A DNA stretch of 64,000 bases. It comes from Coix lacryma-jobi var. lacryma-jobi. Taxonomy: Eukaryota; Streptophyta; Magnoliopsida; Poales; Poaceae. The position numbers and the translations under genes were made by a program. The stretch lies in assembly GCA_009763385.1 (NCBI GenBank), contig CM019822.1, positions 23,926,842 to 23,990,841 of the forward strand, read 5' to 3'. How positions within the stretch are numbered: position 1 is the stretch's first letter; each line of letters begins with the position of its first letter. Positions 1-12,100 of this stretch are shown piece after piece. The notes beneath the pieces were generated by a model. The model made no database searches. It had not been told where the DNA came from and saw nothing but the letters and a program-made list of their open reading frames with translations.

Positions 1-115
1 GTCCCGGTTGGTAACACGGACCGGGACTAAAGGGTCCCTGCCCCAACAGCTCTGCGCAATAGCCGTTGGGGCAGACCCTTTAGTCCCGGTCCGTGTTACC
101 GACCGGGACTAAAGG
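1..115. repeat. Perfectly folding hairpin, terminal part of a grass foldback element
   Basis: Bases 1-47 and 70-115 are inverted copies with about one mismatch and a small gap, separated by a loop of roughly 20 bases. Each arm itself contains smaller palindromes of the type GGTCCGTGTTACCGACC. The repeated TTTAGTCCCGGT...ACCGGGACTAAAG wording is a very common grass transposon-end motif. The element probably continues to the left of the window, so its class cannot be fixed. Confidence 0.6.
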
Positions 116-261
116 CTCTATTAGTCCCGGGCGGCAAAAACACCGAGACTAAAGACGATTTTGAGAATCGGCCAAAGACCCTGTTCTGTAGTAGTGAACT
201 CTTTACCAACTCAACTGTACACCACATATAACAGAGTCTCGTACACACTCTTCTTTGATCA

Positions 262-447
262 CCCTTTAGTCCTGGGTAAAAGACTAGTCCGGGTTGGTAA
301 TACCAACCGGAACTAAAACGTCACACTTTAGTCCCAGTTGGTATTACTGACCAGGACTAAAGGTTAGAGGACTTTTAGTAGAACACCAATCGAGACTAAA
401 ATTCTTTGGTCCCGAACGTAATTTTTTATCGAGACTAAAACTTATTT
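262..447. repeat. Diverged copies of the same TTTAGTCCCGGTTGG foldback repeat
   Basis: Between 262 and 360 the motif appears in inverted pairs (TTTAGTCCTGGG, GTTGGTAATACCAACC, TTTAGTCCCAGTTGGTA, GACCAGGACTAAAG). Weaker versions, with GAGACTAAA, run to 447. The pieces look like a decayed relative of the hairpin at 1-115. No target duplication is visible. Confidence 0.5.
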
Positions 448-3234
448 GGCAATCGATTAAAGACATGTTCTCTAGTAGTTAGTGATAGCACATACGTGCA
501 TGAGAGCGGTTGAGGGCTGTTAGCGTCAGGTGGATGGTGCAGTTTTTGTTTTGGTGCGGCCGAAGCTGAAGACAAGTTTTTCCTTGCTCACACAGGCGAG
601 GCGAGGCGAAGGTGTCGGTGTCCAACAAGGCAATAAACCAAGCGCGTCCGGCCTTAGTATACTACACATGAGACAAGGAGTGGTGTGCGAACATTTCGAT
701 AATAAAAGAGCAGGTTATAAGAAACCCTACACTTGGATCGGGCTCTTATCATCACTAGGCCTAGATCTAGACACGAGTTATTCTAAATTATATAAGTATT
801 GGTTATGATTCTAAATCGTATACGAAATAGGAGTGCGTGAGCCGTGGGAAGTAAAAAACAGGGTGGAAGGAATTCTCCGCTCTATATATGCATATAGATT
901 TATATAGAGTTCATAGTTCATTGCAAAGCACTCAACCATTTCTTTCCATATTCGACCTGATTGAAATTGATTTTTTTTCTCACACGTATTTTACCAAAAC
1001 ACGAAGCTCTGGATGTTATGGCGTGTCATGCCTTCACTGAATCCCAGCGGTAAAAGCAAATATCATCCGAGCATGCTGCTTATAGGCCCACTAGGTGCCC
1101 AGTTAGCAAAGTTGGGCCCGCTAGTTTTTCTTCTGGAGTGGGCCTCTCTTCTCGTATGACCAGCTTCTGAAATCGAGCCTGCACTATGGGCTCCAGTAAA
1201 TAAATAGCTCTTCCAACAAGGGGTGGTAGGCTTAATAAACAAAGGAAATGCTCAGAACTAGAGACTGACTAAGGCCTGTTTGGATGGCCTTTGCATCTAA
1301 AATATGCTGAAAACTATCCACACATTTCAGTTTGTAGCTTTTCTTTTTCGAACGAGCTTGTGAAGTATCCAACTACCCAATTTATATCTATCTATATCTA
1401 TACAACTACTAGTCAATGGTCCGTGTGCTGCTATCATTCCAAACAGAACATATACATAACATTTGGTGAAGAGGTCATGGTGAACACAAACATAAAAGCA
1501 AAGTGTTGTGTGTTGTCTAAGAGCATCTCGAAGAGTCTTTCTAAAACTCACTCTCTAAAACATCATTTCGAAATTCATTTGAATACAATTTGTTTTCTAT
1601 ATCTTTTCACTCTCCAGCAGTTTTTCTATATCTTGTGCACAGTCTGGGGAGTCGACTTCGCTTTTTTGTTTTGGCTAGCGAGAAGTTCAAAATAGGGAAT
1701 GGCTATATTTAGACAACCAAATAAATAAGTTGTTGGAGGAACTTTTTTTCTCAAAATCTCCATCCTGACAGTTAGAAAAGACATAGACAGTATATTAGAG
1801 TTGCCTTGATAAGACTAGTTTGTGTACATCTTATTCCTTGTAACCCATCGTCTATGAGTGCCCGTGTGCGACATTCTGGCCTCCTCATTCGTGGCTCTAG
1901 GTTGAGGTATGCGCCGCTAGCCCTAGATCTAGTAGAGTTGGATGAAGTTTGTCGTAAAAGAGACTGTCAGTGAGGTTGTAGTCAAGCATCTGATGATTGC
2001 AAAGGTGAAGTGGACACAATTGAACACCATCAGTGATAAATGTCAGGCCCTGGAGCAGATGGGCATATAGGTGAAGGAGTTGTTTAGATGGAATCTTGAT
2101 CGTAAGGTTAACGAGATGTCTACTACCCATCCAAGTGATGTGGGGCAGGGATGACAATTGTACTGCGATACTCAACGGTGGTTTCAGAATTCCACCCCCG
2201 GGTACACGTGCAGAGTCATCACTTCATCTACTGGTGCTAAAAATACAAAGAACAATTCCATCTATGCTTTTGATAGTCTGACATGTTGGTGGGTATGGGA
2301 CTATGGGTACAAAACCTTTAATTTCCTGATAGGTAGTGGCGAATATGGGCCTTGGCCCAATAGGGTCGTGGCCCTAGATGTGGCCCAACAAACATCTTAT
2401 ATATCCTTACAAGGTCTAATGTATATAGCCTTAATCATTAGTCCGAAATATACATCTCCTGAGAGTGGCCAAGGCGTCGAAAATGACCAGCTCCGCCGCT
2501 CCTGATGGACAGTTTGTCATGCGCGTGGGTCTTGACTCCATCCACATCTTACCCGTCCAACTTTGGTCTCTAGTTTTTAGTGGATCTTCCTTCAACAGAC
2601 GAGTATTTGCACAAGTGCCACATGTAGCTTCACATGTGTGATGGATGTGCATCGATACCAGTGGTCGAAAACAATACGAGTTAGCCTATGGAAAATAACC
2701 ACTAGGCTATGATCCCACACTCCACACACACATACTTTCTTCTACGTCCAGCCCCAGTCATCGACTTTGTCTACCTCGTAACACTCTCATTGCTCGGCGT
2801 GCACTACCTCTACTCATGTCTAGGATCCTGACCCTTCTTATTGTGAACGATTCTAGTTTTATCCTCCCGAATACTCGCACCACCCACACCGCTCGCTGGC
2901 AACCTGTGATATCAGCGTTACTACCATCGCATTGGCAGACTGCTTTTTTAGCACCCACTTTCTGATCCTATTGTGGTAATTGGGGAATCTCTAACCTAAA
3001 TTGGGCCCCTCGGCCAAACGATATGCATGATAGCATCCGGAGCCAAATGAATGAGAGGAAAATGTGGAGTAAAAAATGGAAACAATGTATGGCACAGCAA
3101 TTTTCAATTACGCAAGTTCTAACTCGATGGTAATTAACCCAGCTGTCTTTGCGTGACAAGATCATTTCCAAATCTCAAATCGGCCTGACCATGGCCGCTG
3201 CTTGGTCTATCACTACCTGGCGATGATCAACTAC
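448..3234. other. Intergenic, no gene recognised
   Basis: Only short open frames without recognisable domains are present. Single MITE-like ends occur near 1271 (AAGGCCTGTTTGGATGG) and near 1520 (GAGCATCTCGAAGAG), without a matching partner end. Nothing else can be supported. Confidence 0.5.
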
Positions 3235-3237
3235 TTA

Positions 3238-3453
3238 GGCCTTGTTTACTTCACCCTATTTCCCAAAATTTTCCATCACATCAATGTTCGGACGTATACA
3301 TGGAACATTAAATGTAGGTAAAAAATAACTAATTGTACTTTTAGTATGTACATATCGACACAATCTTTGGAGTCTACGTAGTCTATACTTGGACAATGTT
3401 TATCAAATAACAACGAAAACGCTACAGGAAAAATTTTGCATCTAACCAAGGCC
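3238..3453. mobile_element. Harbinger/Tourist-like MITE in the LEA_2 promoter
   Basis: The 216-bp element begins GGCCTTGTTTACTTC and ends with the inverted TAACCAAGGCC. It is flanked on both sides by TTA (3235-3237 and 3454-3456), the target duplication typical of PIF/Harbinger elements. Its left half resembles the element in intron 3 of the HIAT1-like gene (27280-27605). It ends about 220 bp before the LEA_2 start codon. Confidence 0.75.
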
Positions 3454-3671
3454 TTATCAGTTCGTCCTGTATCTGCAATCTGCATCGACAGGCTCACATC
3501 TCACTAGCACACGGCCGCACAGGTCACTTGTGGTGCAAACCGCGCGCTACCGTCTCAAATCAAAAGCACCCGTTGCGCTTGCGCCAGCCCCCCCTCCCTC
3601 TGTCTTCACTTCCTCGGCTCCTCTCAGCCAGCCCCCACGCGCACCGCGCCGCCGCGCGGCTCCCGAGAGAG

Positions 3672-6161
3672 ATGGCCAGGCACGCCAAGACGGACTCCGA
3701 CGTGACGAGCCTGGCGGCGTCGACGCCGCCGCGGTCCCCGCGCGGCCGCCCGGCCTACTACGTGCTCAGCCCGGCCGCCTCCCACCCGGACGTCCACCTG
3801 GGGGGCGCCTCCGGCGGCGTCGCGGGGACCACCCCGGCCGAGTCGCCGCTCCACTACCACTTCCACCACCACTCGAGCGCCAGCGGCGGCGGCATGCACC
3901 ACTCCCGGGAGTCCTCCACGGGGCGGCTCCTCTTCTCCGACCAGCTCCGGTCCGGCGGCGACGTGGCGGCGGTGGTGAGCGTCCCGTGGCGCCGGCTCGG
4001 GCACGGCAGCGGCGCCGGCAGCGTCGGGGGCGACGACGACGACGACGCGTCCCTGATGCGCGGCGGCGGCGGCGGCTTCGCGGACTCCCCGTGGCGGTGC
4101 TACGCGCTCGGCGCGTTCGCGTTCGTCGCCGTGTTCGCCTTCTTCCTGCTCGTGCTGTGGGGCGCCAGCCGGTCGTACAAGCCTCACGTCGTCGTCAAGG
4201 TCCGTGGTGCCTCCTCACTCCCTCTTAACGCTCCTGGTGCCTCGTTTGCTCTGTGCTCACTCACTGCGAGAAACAAAAACCATCGGTGGGGGCGAGTACG
4301 ATACCAATGCGTCGTCGTCGTCGTCGTCGTCTTCGAGTTCTTGGATTTGGCTTCATTTTCAAAAGCAGCAGCAGCGGCAGCAGTACGATGTTGGCTTGTT
4401 CGATTCCTCAATCCAGTGCTGTACTGCAATCTGCTCTAGTACTTCCAAGCGTACCATGCCTCTCGATTCCATTCAAGAAAATAGCATTCCAAGACATTTG
4501 CATCCGTTCCAAGAAAACATTTTGGCTACCGGAACGTTTTGGAATTTGGAAGCGCGTGCGCGTGCGCGTGTGGCCAAGAAAAAACAGCTGGCCGCCGCCG
4601 CGAAACCCGCAAACATTATTTGTTGCGATTTAAGGACGGGCGACGGCCGCGGCGCGCACAGATCGCGGCCGATTTTGCTTACTACAGTACTCATCACGTC
4701 CGTTTGTGTTTGTGTGTTCTGCATTGCTGACGATGCCTCTCTCTCTCTCTCCCGGTGTGCACAGAGCGTGGTGTTCGAGTCGTACCACATCCAGGGCGGC
4801 ACGGACCGGACGGGCGTGCCGACGAAGATGATGTCCGTGAACGCGACGGTGCGGCTGCGCTTCCGCAACCGCGGCACCTTCTTCAGTCTGCACGTCACGG
4901 CCACGCCGTTCCTCCTCTTCTACGGCGACCTCACCGTCGCCTCCGGAGATGTACGTACTCAATCTTCCTCCTCTTGAATGAATTGATTGAGAATCATCGC
5001 GTTTCGGATCGGAAGGAGATGTGGACGGCCGCTCTGATTAGGCAAATGAATCGCCTGTGATTATTGTTATTGCTATTGCTAGTAACGGACGCCATGGCCA
5101 GCAGCCTTCATCAATTCAATAGATGGCAGAGCCCAGAGCTGGGTGCAGGTCTGATAAATAGTACTCTCATGTGCACAACTGCAGTGTTGTTTCGGGGACC
5201 GAGATCCCGAAACAGCGGGTTGTTGCACGAACGAAAGCCCAAAGCGAAAGCGGAAACCGAACGATGAAACGGGAAAATAATTGATGTGAATAGTGTTCCC
5301 CCTCCCCCTTGGGAGGCTGGGAGCTTTTTATATTAATCCGGATCAAACTGAAAGTACAAGAATGCCCTTCCAACCACTCTGTTACAATTACAATGATGCC
5401 CTACTCAACTACTCCATGGTTGCACGCCGTCTCTCCCGGCACGAGGGGCACCATCGTAACTTCGCTCTCTGACGGGCCCAGCGTTCCTGACCAGTGGGCC
5501 TGCTCCCCTTTGACCCAGGCTTCCGTCGACCTGCGAAAACCTATGAGAAGCCAAAGTCGTGAATGACGAAAACTTTCGCCGGAAACGCCGGGCTCCTTCC
5601 GCGTGAATGCTTCCTTTCGCACGAAAACTCCGTCCTACCCCGGCCCTGCGGACCGAAGGCGAATGCGTGCTTCCGTGCGAATGCTTCCTTTCGCACGAAA
5701 GCTCCGCCTCCTCTTGGTCCGCAAGCCGAAACGCGCGCTTCCGTGCGAATTCTTACCTTCGCACGAAAGCTTCGCCTTCCCTTGGTCAACGAGCCGAAAC
5801 GCGTGCTTCCGCGCGAATGCCCCCTTTCGCACGAAAGCTCCGCCTTCCCTTGGTCCTTGAGCCGAAACGCGTGCTTCCGTGCGAATGCTTACTTTCGCAC
5901 GAAGGCTTCGCCTTCCCTTGGTCAACGAGCCGAAACGCGTGCTTCCGCGCGAATGCTCCCTTCCGCACGAAAGCATCGTCATCTTTCGGTAAAATGCGGG
6001 TCGGAGGCGCCTGCGGTCTGGGTGCCGCCCCAACAATAGCCCCTTACGGTTGAATCTGCAGCCCGCCAAGTTCGACCGTGTCCTTTCGCTAGGCGCCTAC
6101 GCCCGCCCAAAAAACCTTCGTTTCGTCCCGAAGCTGAGGGTTTTTTTTTTGAATATAGACG

Positions 6162-6199
<38 letters not shown>

Positions 6200-9100
6200 T
6201 ATATTTTTGTTTTAAGACGCGTCGCAAATGCCTTTTCGTCTTCCTCGAAAACTGTGTGTCATGATGTAAAACATCCGTGGCGCTTCGAATCTTGTGCCCG
6301 GGCACCTCTTCGTCTCCCTCGGGAACCGTGTCGAGGCTCATTGTATATATATAAGTGAAGGCTTCAGTTGAGGGGGGGCACTTGGTCGATCAACGCCTTC
6401 CTGCTCTCGCCGCCTCTTTCGCGAAATATGCCGCTATTCACTTGACGCCCTTCGCTCTCCTTGGCGAAAGCTATTCGTTGTTTGATTCTCATCATTCGCT
6501 GGGCGATAGTTTGTGGTACGCATGTCACTTCCCTTTTCTTTATTTCCTTTATACTTAAGTCCTGCAAACTGGTTGTTTAAGGTTGCTTAATTTCGCTTCT
6601 ACTTTCGTCCATTTCGTTTCGTCTCCTCGCTTGCCTAGTTTGTTTATTTGTCTTTCGCGCCCTGTTAGATGGCGTCTTCCAGCTCGACGTTGACTTCGAG
6701 CTCGTCTAGCGAAAGTACGGGTGATACCGAGTCCTCTCGCCGCGAACTTAGCGCGGAAGTGTCCATCGGATCGGGGGTTGCTCCGCGAGTTCCAGAGCAC
6801 AGCGGGAGTGTGTCGAATGATGGGGACTCCGGTTTGGTTTCTGTCCCGACGGATTGTTCTTTTTATCTTGGCGTATCGTGAATGACGGCTGCCCGCTTGC
6901 AAACAATGGCCGAAGAAGGGCCTTTGAGGAGAGATCATCTTGCGAATTGTCGCGTCCCTGGAGACGAGGAAGTGCCTATTCCGCGACATAACGAAGCCAT
7001 TGTCTTTCGCGACTACTTCGTAGCTGGTCTTGACTTTCCTCTCGAAGAATTCGTATCGGATGTTCTGTCAGGGTTCGAGATACAGCTTCATCAGCTCACG
7101 CCGAATGCGTTTGCCAGGCTCAGTGTTTTCGCACATGCAATGAAGATGCTAGATTGCACCCCGCGGGCGGACGTTTTCGTGCGGTTCTACGACATTCACC
7201 GTCGCCCGACGAAAGTGAAGGATCCCTTTCTTGGATGCGAGCTACCCAGCGAGATTGGGTGCTTCAATTTCGTACCACGGAAAACACGGGGGAGTGTTTC
7301 CATTTCGCTCACATACCGGAACAAATGGCCGGATTGGAACCGTTTTTGGTTCTACTATCGCGTGTGCTCGGACGAAGACGTTGCTATTGAACTAAGTAAA
7401 GGGTCGAAAAAGGGCTCTCCACTTGTATCGGTCTTGGAGAGATGCCCAGGGAAACACCTTCCGCCTGTCGTTCTGAGGGACCCGGAAGCCATTCGATGCG
7501 GGGATGCTTTCGCGCTCACTGCGCGGTTTCAGATCAGCCGGGATTTGGTTGAAGAGTGGATGGCCATTGGGATGAATCCGCTCTGCGGCGCAACTTCATT
7601 CGAAGGCTTTTCGGAGAAAGATGGTTATTGGGGCCCCACGCTACTACTTGAGAGGCCTGCGGATTTCGATGATGATGAAATCTACGTGAAATATATCGAA
7701 AAGGAGACCAGGAAGGTTTGTGGGCCGTACTTACGCAAGGAAAGCGAGTTCCAGCTCGGCAATCTCGGCCGGAGCCGCCGCCTGAACCGAGCTTTTGACG
7801 CTATGGGTGTCGATTATGCTGAAAGGCCTCTAGTTGACGAAGGCAAGGAAGAGGCTGAAAGTTCAAAGGCGAAAGGAAAAGTCGTGGCTCGGCGAGGTGG
7901 GCGAAGCGGCGTGATCCCCCGGCGAAAAGTCGCCGAAGTCGGGGAAATTCGCATTGGGCGATTGATCGCCAAGCCGATGCTTAAAAGCCAAGGGAGAGTG
8001 CTGGAGTCGATCCCCGACGTTGGTCCTTTCGATCATCCGAGGGTGGTTAGTTTCTTTGCCTATCGTTTTTGCTCGGGCTTTGCCTCGCGTGCGTTTGAAT
8101 TCGGCTTTCGCATTTTGTTGGCGTATTGGAACCTTTCAATCGATTGTCTTAATGACTTAACGCCTTTTTTACTTTTTACGTGTTTTTTGCAGAGCGCATC
8201 GCACGTTGGGGGTATGGCTCCGAAGAAGCCAAGTATGCCGCTTTCGCGCGCGGCGTTTGATGATGATGCCTCAGTCGCCGATATGCCAACCTTCGCGAAG
8301 GTCGGGGCTCGGAGGCCTTCCGGCCCGACCGAAACCGCGGAGCGTCCGGCGAAAAAGGCGAAAACTCCGCGGCTGGATGCGTCTGTGCAGGCAGCGGGCG
8401 AAAGGGCCGCTGCCGGCGAAAGGGAAAGTGCGTCCTTGAAGATGCCTGCCCCTGGCGCTGTTGACAAAGGTAAGCTACACCTTTTGCCACATTGCATTCG
8501 GCTGACACAAGAGATGGTGGAAGGGCAGCTTTTGGGATTTGGCCGGCTGGTTCTTGACGGGGTGCCCTCGGACTACGAGAACCCTTGCTTTTATACTGGC
8601 TTGAGCTCGTCGAATGATACTGACGAAGCGAAAGAGGGATCTTATCGCATTGCTCGTTCTTTAGGTGCGCCCTCGGACGCCCAACTTGCTTGCTGGCTTG
8701 ACTATCGCCGAGCCGGAATCCTTCCCGGCAGCAACGAGGAGGCCACCAAATTTGTGGAGTTCTCGCAGAAGGCATTCGTTGCCCCGGAGATGGAAAGAGA
8801 TCTCCTGAAAGTGAGCAGCTTGAAGCTTGACGACGCTTTGTCCTTTCATCTGGCGAGTGTAAGTTTTGAACATTCGTCGTTTTCTTCTTGAGTTCCTTTC
8901 GTTGTTTTTGATTGGGTTTTACTATTATTCGCAGGCCGCTGTTGTCGCTCGCAGCCCGATCAACCAACGGGACCTATACACTCGCAAACTCGAGCGCGAG
9001 AAGCAGGAGCTTGATGCTCAGGTGAAGAATTTCGACACGCAAGTGAAGAAACTCACCACCGACGTTGAGCAGCTGACCAAGAAGGCGGACGCCGAGCGCA

Positions 9101-12100
9101 CCTCAAGGAAAGCCAATCAGAGAGAAATTGAAAATCTCAAGAAAGAGCTTTCGCAGCTACGGGCCGCTCAAGCCGAAAGGGAGAGACTGCTTTTGACGTC
9201 TGCTGAGGGGGCCGCGGCTCGCTTCCGCGAATGCCTTCGCAGCATCGGGGTCGAGGCGGATGCTCCCTCAGAACATAGCGTGGACAGCCTTGTTGACTGG
9301 ATTCGCTCCGAGATGGAGTCGCTGGAGGGACACATGGCCCTTGGCCGAGACTACGCCGCCGTTACCGGTATCAAGGCGATCGGTCATAGTCTTGTGGACG
9401 CCGGTTGCTCCCATATCGCGGAGCTTTCGGTCAAAGAAGTTGACTACTATTGGCGCACTCCTGAAGCGGCGAAAGTCCTAGGGAAAAGATTTTTTGACGA
9501 GTTCTGGCTGGCTGGCGGGAATGATATGTCACTCATGCAATCCGCAGTGGCTCGCGGAAAGGTATTTTTTTACCGACCACTTAAGCTTTCGCGTTACTTC
9601 TCCGTCAGCTATCGCTCTTTCTGCAGCGTCCTGTGGTTTAGGTGCTGGCCCTTCTGAGTTTCGGCTCTTGTGTGCAGACTCCAGAAGAAAAAGCGCACAT
9701 TCGTCAAGTGTTTTCGGATTACATTTCCGAAAAACGGGCGCGCGAGGTCGAGCCGGAAGACGAGGCGAGCCCGCCCACGCCTAACGATGAAGCTCCCGAA
9801 GGCTCGGCTGCTGCTACTGCCCGTGATGCGAACGCTTCTCAAGACGCCGTGGTAGACAAATGATGTTTCTAGGACTCGTCTTTAATGTGTTGATAACTTT
9901 GCTTCTGGACCGTGTGTATGATTTGGAACTTAAGTTCGAATGTTGTATTTTGAACAGGGTGCGGATGCGGGAACGCCGATCGTTCTCGACATCTGCCCAT
10001 TAATGATTAGGTCTGGCGATATCTGTGTTGGTGGAGACTTGTGGAAGAGAATTCGCTCTAGGTTCCCGACGGCGTCGCTTTCGGCTTATATGAGAAAACG
10101 CGCTAAGAAACTTAGGCGCACAGAAGAGCGACTATGCACTTTTTATGAAAACTTCGATCTACGCGAACTTGAATCGAGGCGAATGAGGCGCGGGGCTTCG
10201 CGCGCACCGCCGGGCTTCGATGGTGCTGCGTTCGTTAAGCTGGAGCCTGAAGACGTCGTGCCTTCGCCAGATAAAAGGCGATACAGTATTTTGCTTGGCT
10301 GTGAAAGTAGTTCGCGGCCCTGAATTGCATTGTACAAACTTTGCCCCACAAGTCCGATGTTATAAGAAGTGTCGCAGTGTGTTGTGCCTTTCGGTGTTAA
10401 ACATTATTTGCGATTGTGCGACTTTTTCATTTTTTCGCTTGAATATGACTTGGACGATCGTGTGCCGTGCTAAGTCGCCCTCGACCGATAGTAAAGACGC
10501 GCCCGCCCGCACTCACTTAGGCGAGGGGCGGTAGCATTCGCGCGAGGGTGCTTTTGTTGCGAGCCCCTCGGCCGATAGTAAAGACGCGCCCGCCCCCACT
10601 CACTTAGGCGAGGGGCGGTAGCATTCGCGCGAAGGAGCTTTCGGTGCGAGCCCCTCGGCCGATAGCAAAGACGCGCCCGCCCCCACTCACTTAGGCGAGG
10701 GGCGGTAGCATTCGCGCGAGGGAGCTTTCGGTGCGAGCCCCTCGGCCGATAGCAAAGACGCGCCCGCCCCCACACACTTAGGCGAGTGGCGGGCGAATTC
10801 GCGCGAGAAAGCTTTCGTTGCGAACCCCTCGGCCGATAGTAAAGACGCGCCCGCCCCCATTCACTTAGGCGGGGGGCGGTAGCATTCGCGCGAGGGTGCT
10901 TTTGTTGCGAGCCCCTCGGCCGATAGTAAAGACGCGCCCGCCCGCACTCACTTAGGCGAGGGGCGGTAGCATTCGCGCGAGGGTGCTTTTGTTGCGAGCC
11001 CCTCGGCCGATAGTAAAGACGCGTCCGCCCCCACTCACTTAGGTGGGGGGCGGTAGCATTCGCGCAAGGGTGCTTTTGTTGCGAGCCCCTCGGCCGATAG
11101 TAAACACTTAGGCGGGGGGCGGTAGCATTCGCGCGAGGGTGCTTTTGTTGCGAGCCCCTCGGCCGATAGTAAAGACGCGCCCGCCCGCACTCACTTAGGC
11201 GAGGGGCGGTAGCATTCGCGCGAGGGAGCTTTCGGTGCGAGCCCCTCGGCCGATAGCAAAGACGCGCCCGCCCCCACTTACTTAGGCGAGGGGCGTTAGC
11301 ATTCGTGCAAAGGCGCTTGATAATTCGGTTGACGAAAATGTATTTATGAACGCGACATGGGGAGCGTACAATCGACTATGATTATGATATTGCTCGTATT
11401 GCTGTCCAGCAGCATGCACGGCATGGTTCATCTCCTATCTTTGGTTTGCGATGGGAAAGCCACTCGATAGTACTACCGCCTACAGTTACCGGATTGGTGA
11501 CGATAGGTGGACGCGATGCCGATGACACGATCATAAAAGCGAAAGCGTAGCTCCTGATGCTTCCTATTCGCATTTTCGATAATGAGCTGACTACCTGGAA
11601 CTAACATTTTGAAGAGCCTCGGTAGTTTAGGATGGATGGGAGGCTTGCACTTTGTTGCCTATTTATACTGCCTTGCCCTTGCTACAGGGCGGCTGCATTT
11701 ACTCACCTGTCTGTATTTGTGAGCGCTTGGTAGGTGAAAGGTTAATACAACGTTTACGTTTTAGCGGCTGTAAATGCTTGCCAGCTGTCGTTTGTTTTGC
11801 CCTACTAGGGCTGGTGTTCTTGGCCTCCGCTACCATTCTCCCCTTTCGGTGATGGGGGGCTGTTTTTGCATAGCCCGCAAGCTTTCGTTCCGCCCTCGTT
11901 TTGTCGGAGGGTCGGTTTGTTCATGGCCCGCGGGCCTTTGTTCCGCCCTCGCATTTTGTCGGAGGGTCGGTTTTTTCATGGCCCGCAGGCTTTCGTTCCG
12001 CCCTCACATTTTGTCGGAGGGTCGGTTTTTCATAGCCCGCAGGCTTTCGTTCCGCCCTCTCGTTTTGTCGGAGGGTCGGTTTTTCATAGCCCGCAGGCTT

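Noticed and set aside
1271..1750. Complete MITE starting AAGGCCTGTTTGGATGG
   Set aside because: No inverted right end or target duplication could be found.
10470..10775. Repetitive 29-residue-unit protein on the minus strand
   Set aside because: A by-product of the 87-bp tandem array (29 codons); no independent gene signals.
10480..11315. CRISPR-like array
   Set aside because: Units are directly adjacent without distinct spacers, inside a plant retrotransposon; a minisatellite.
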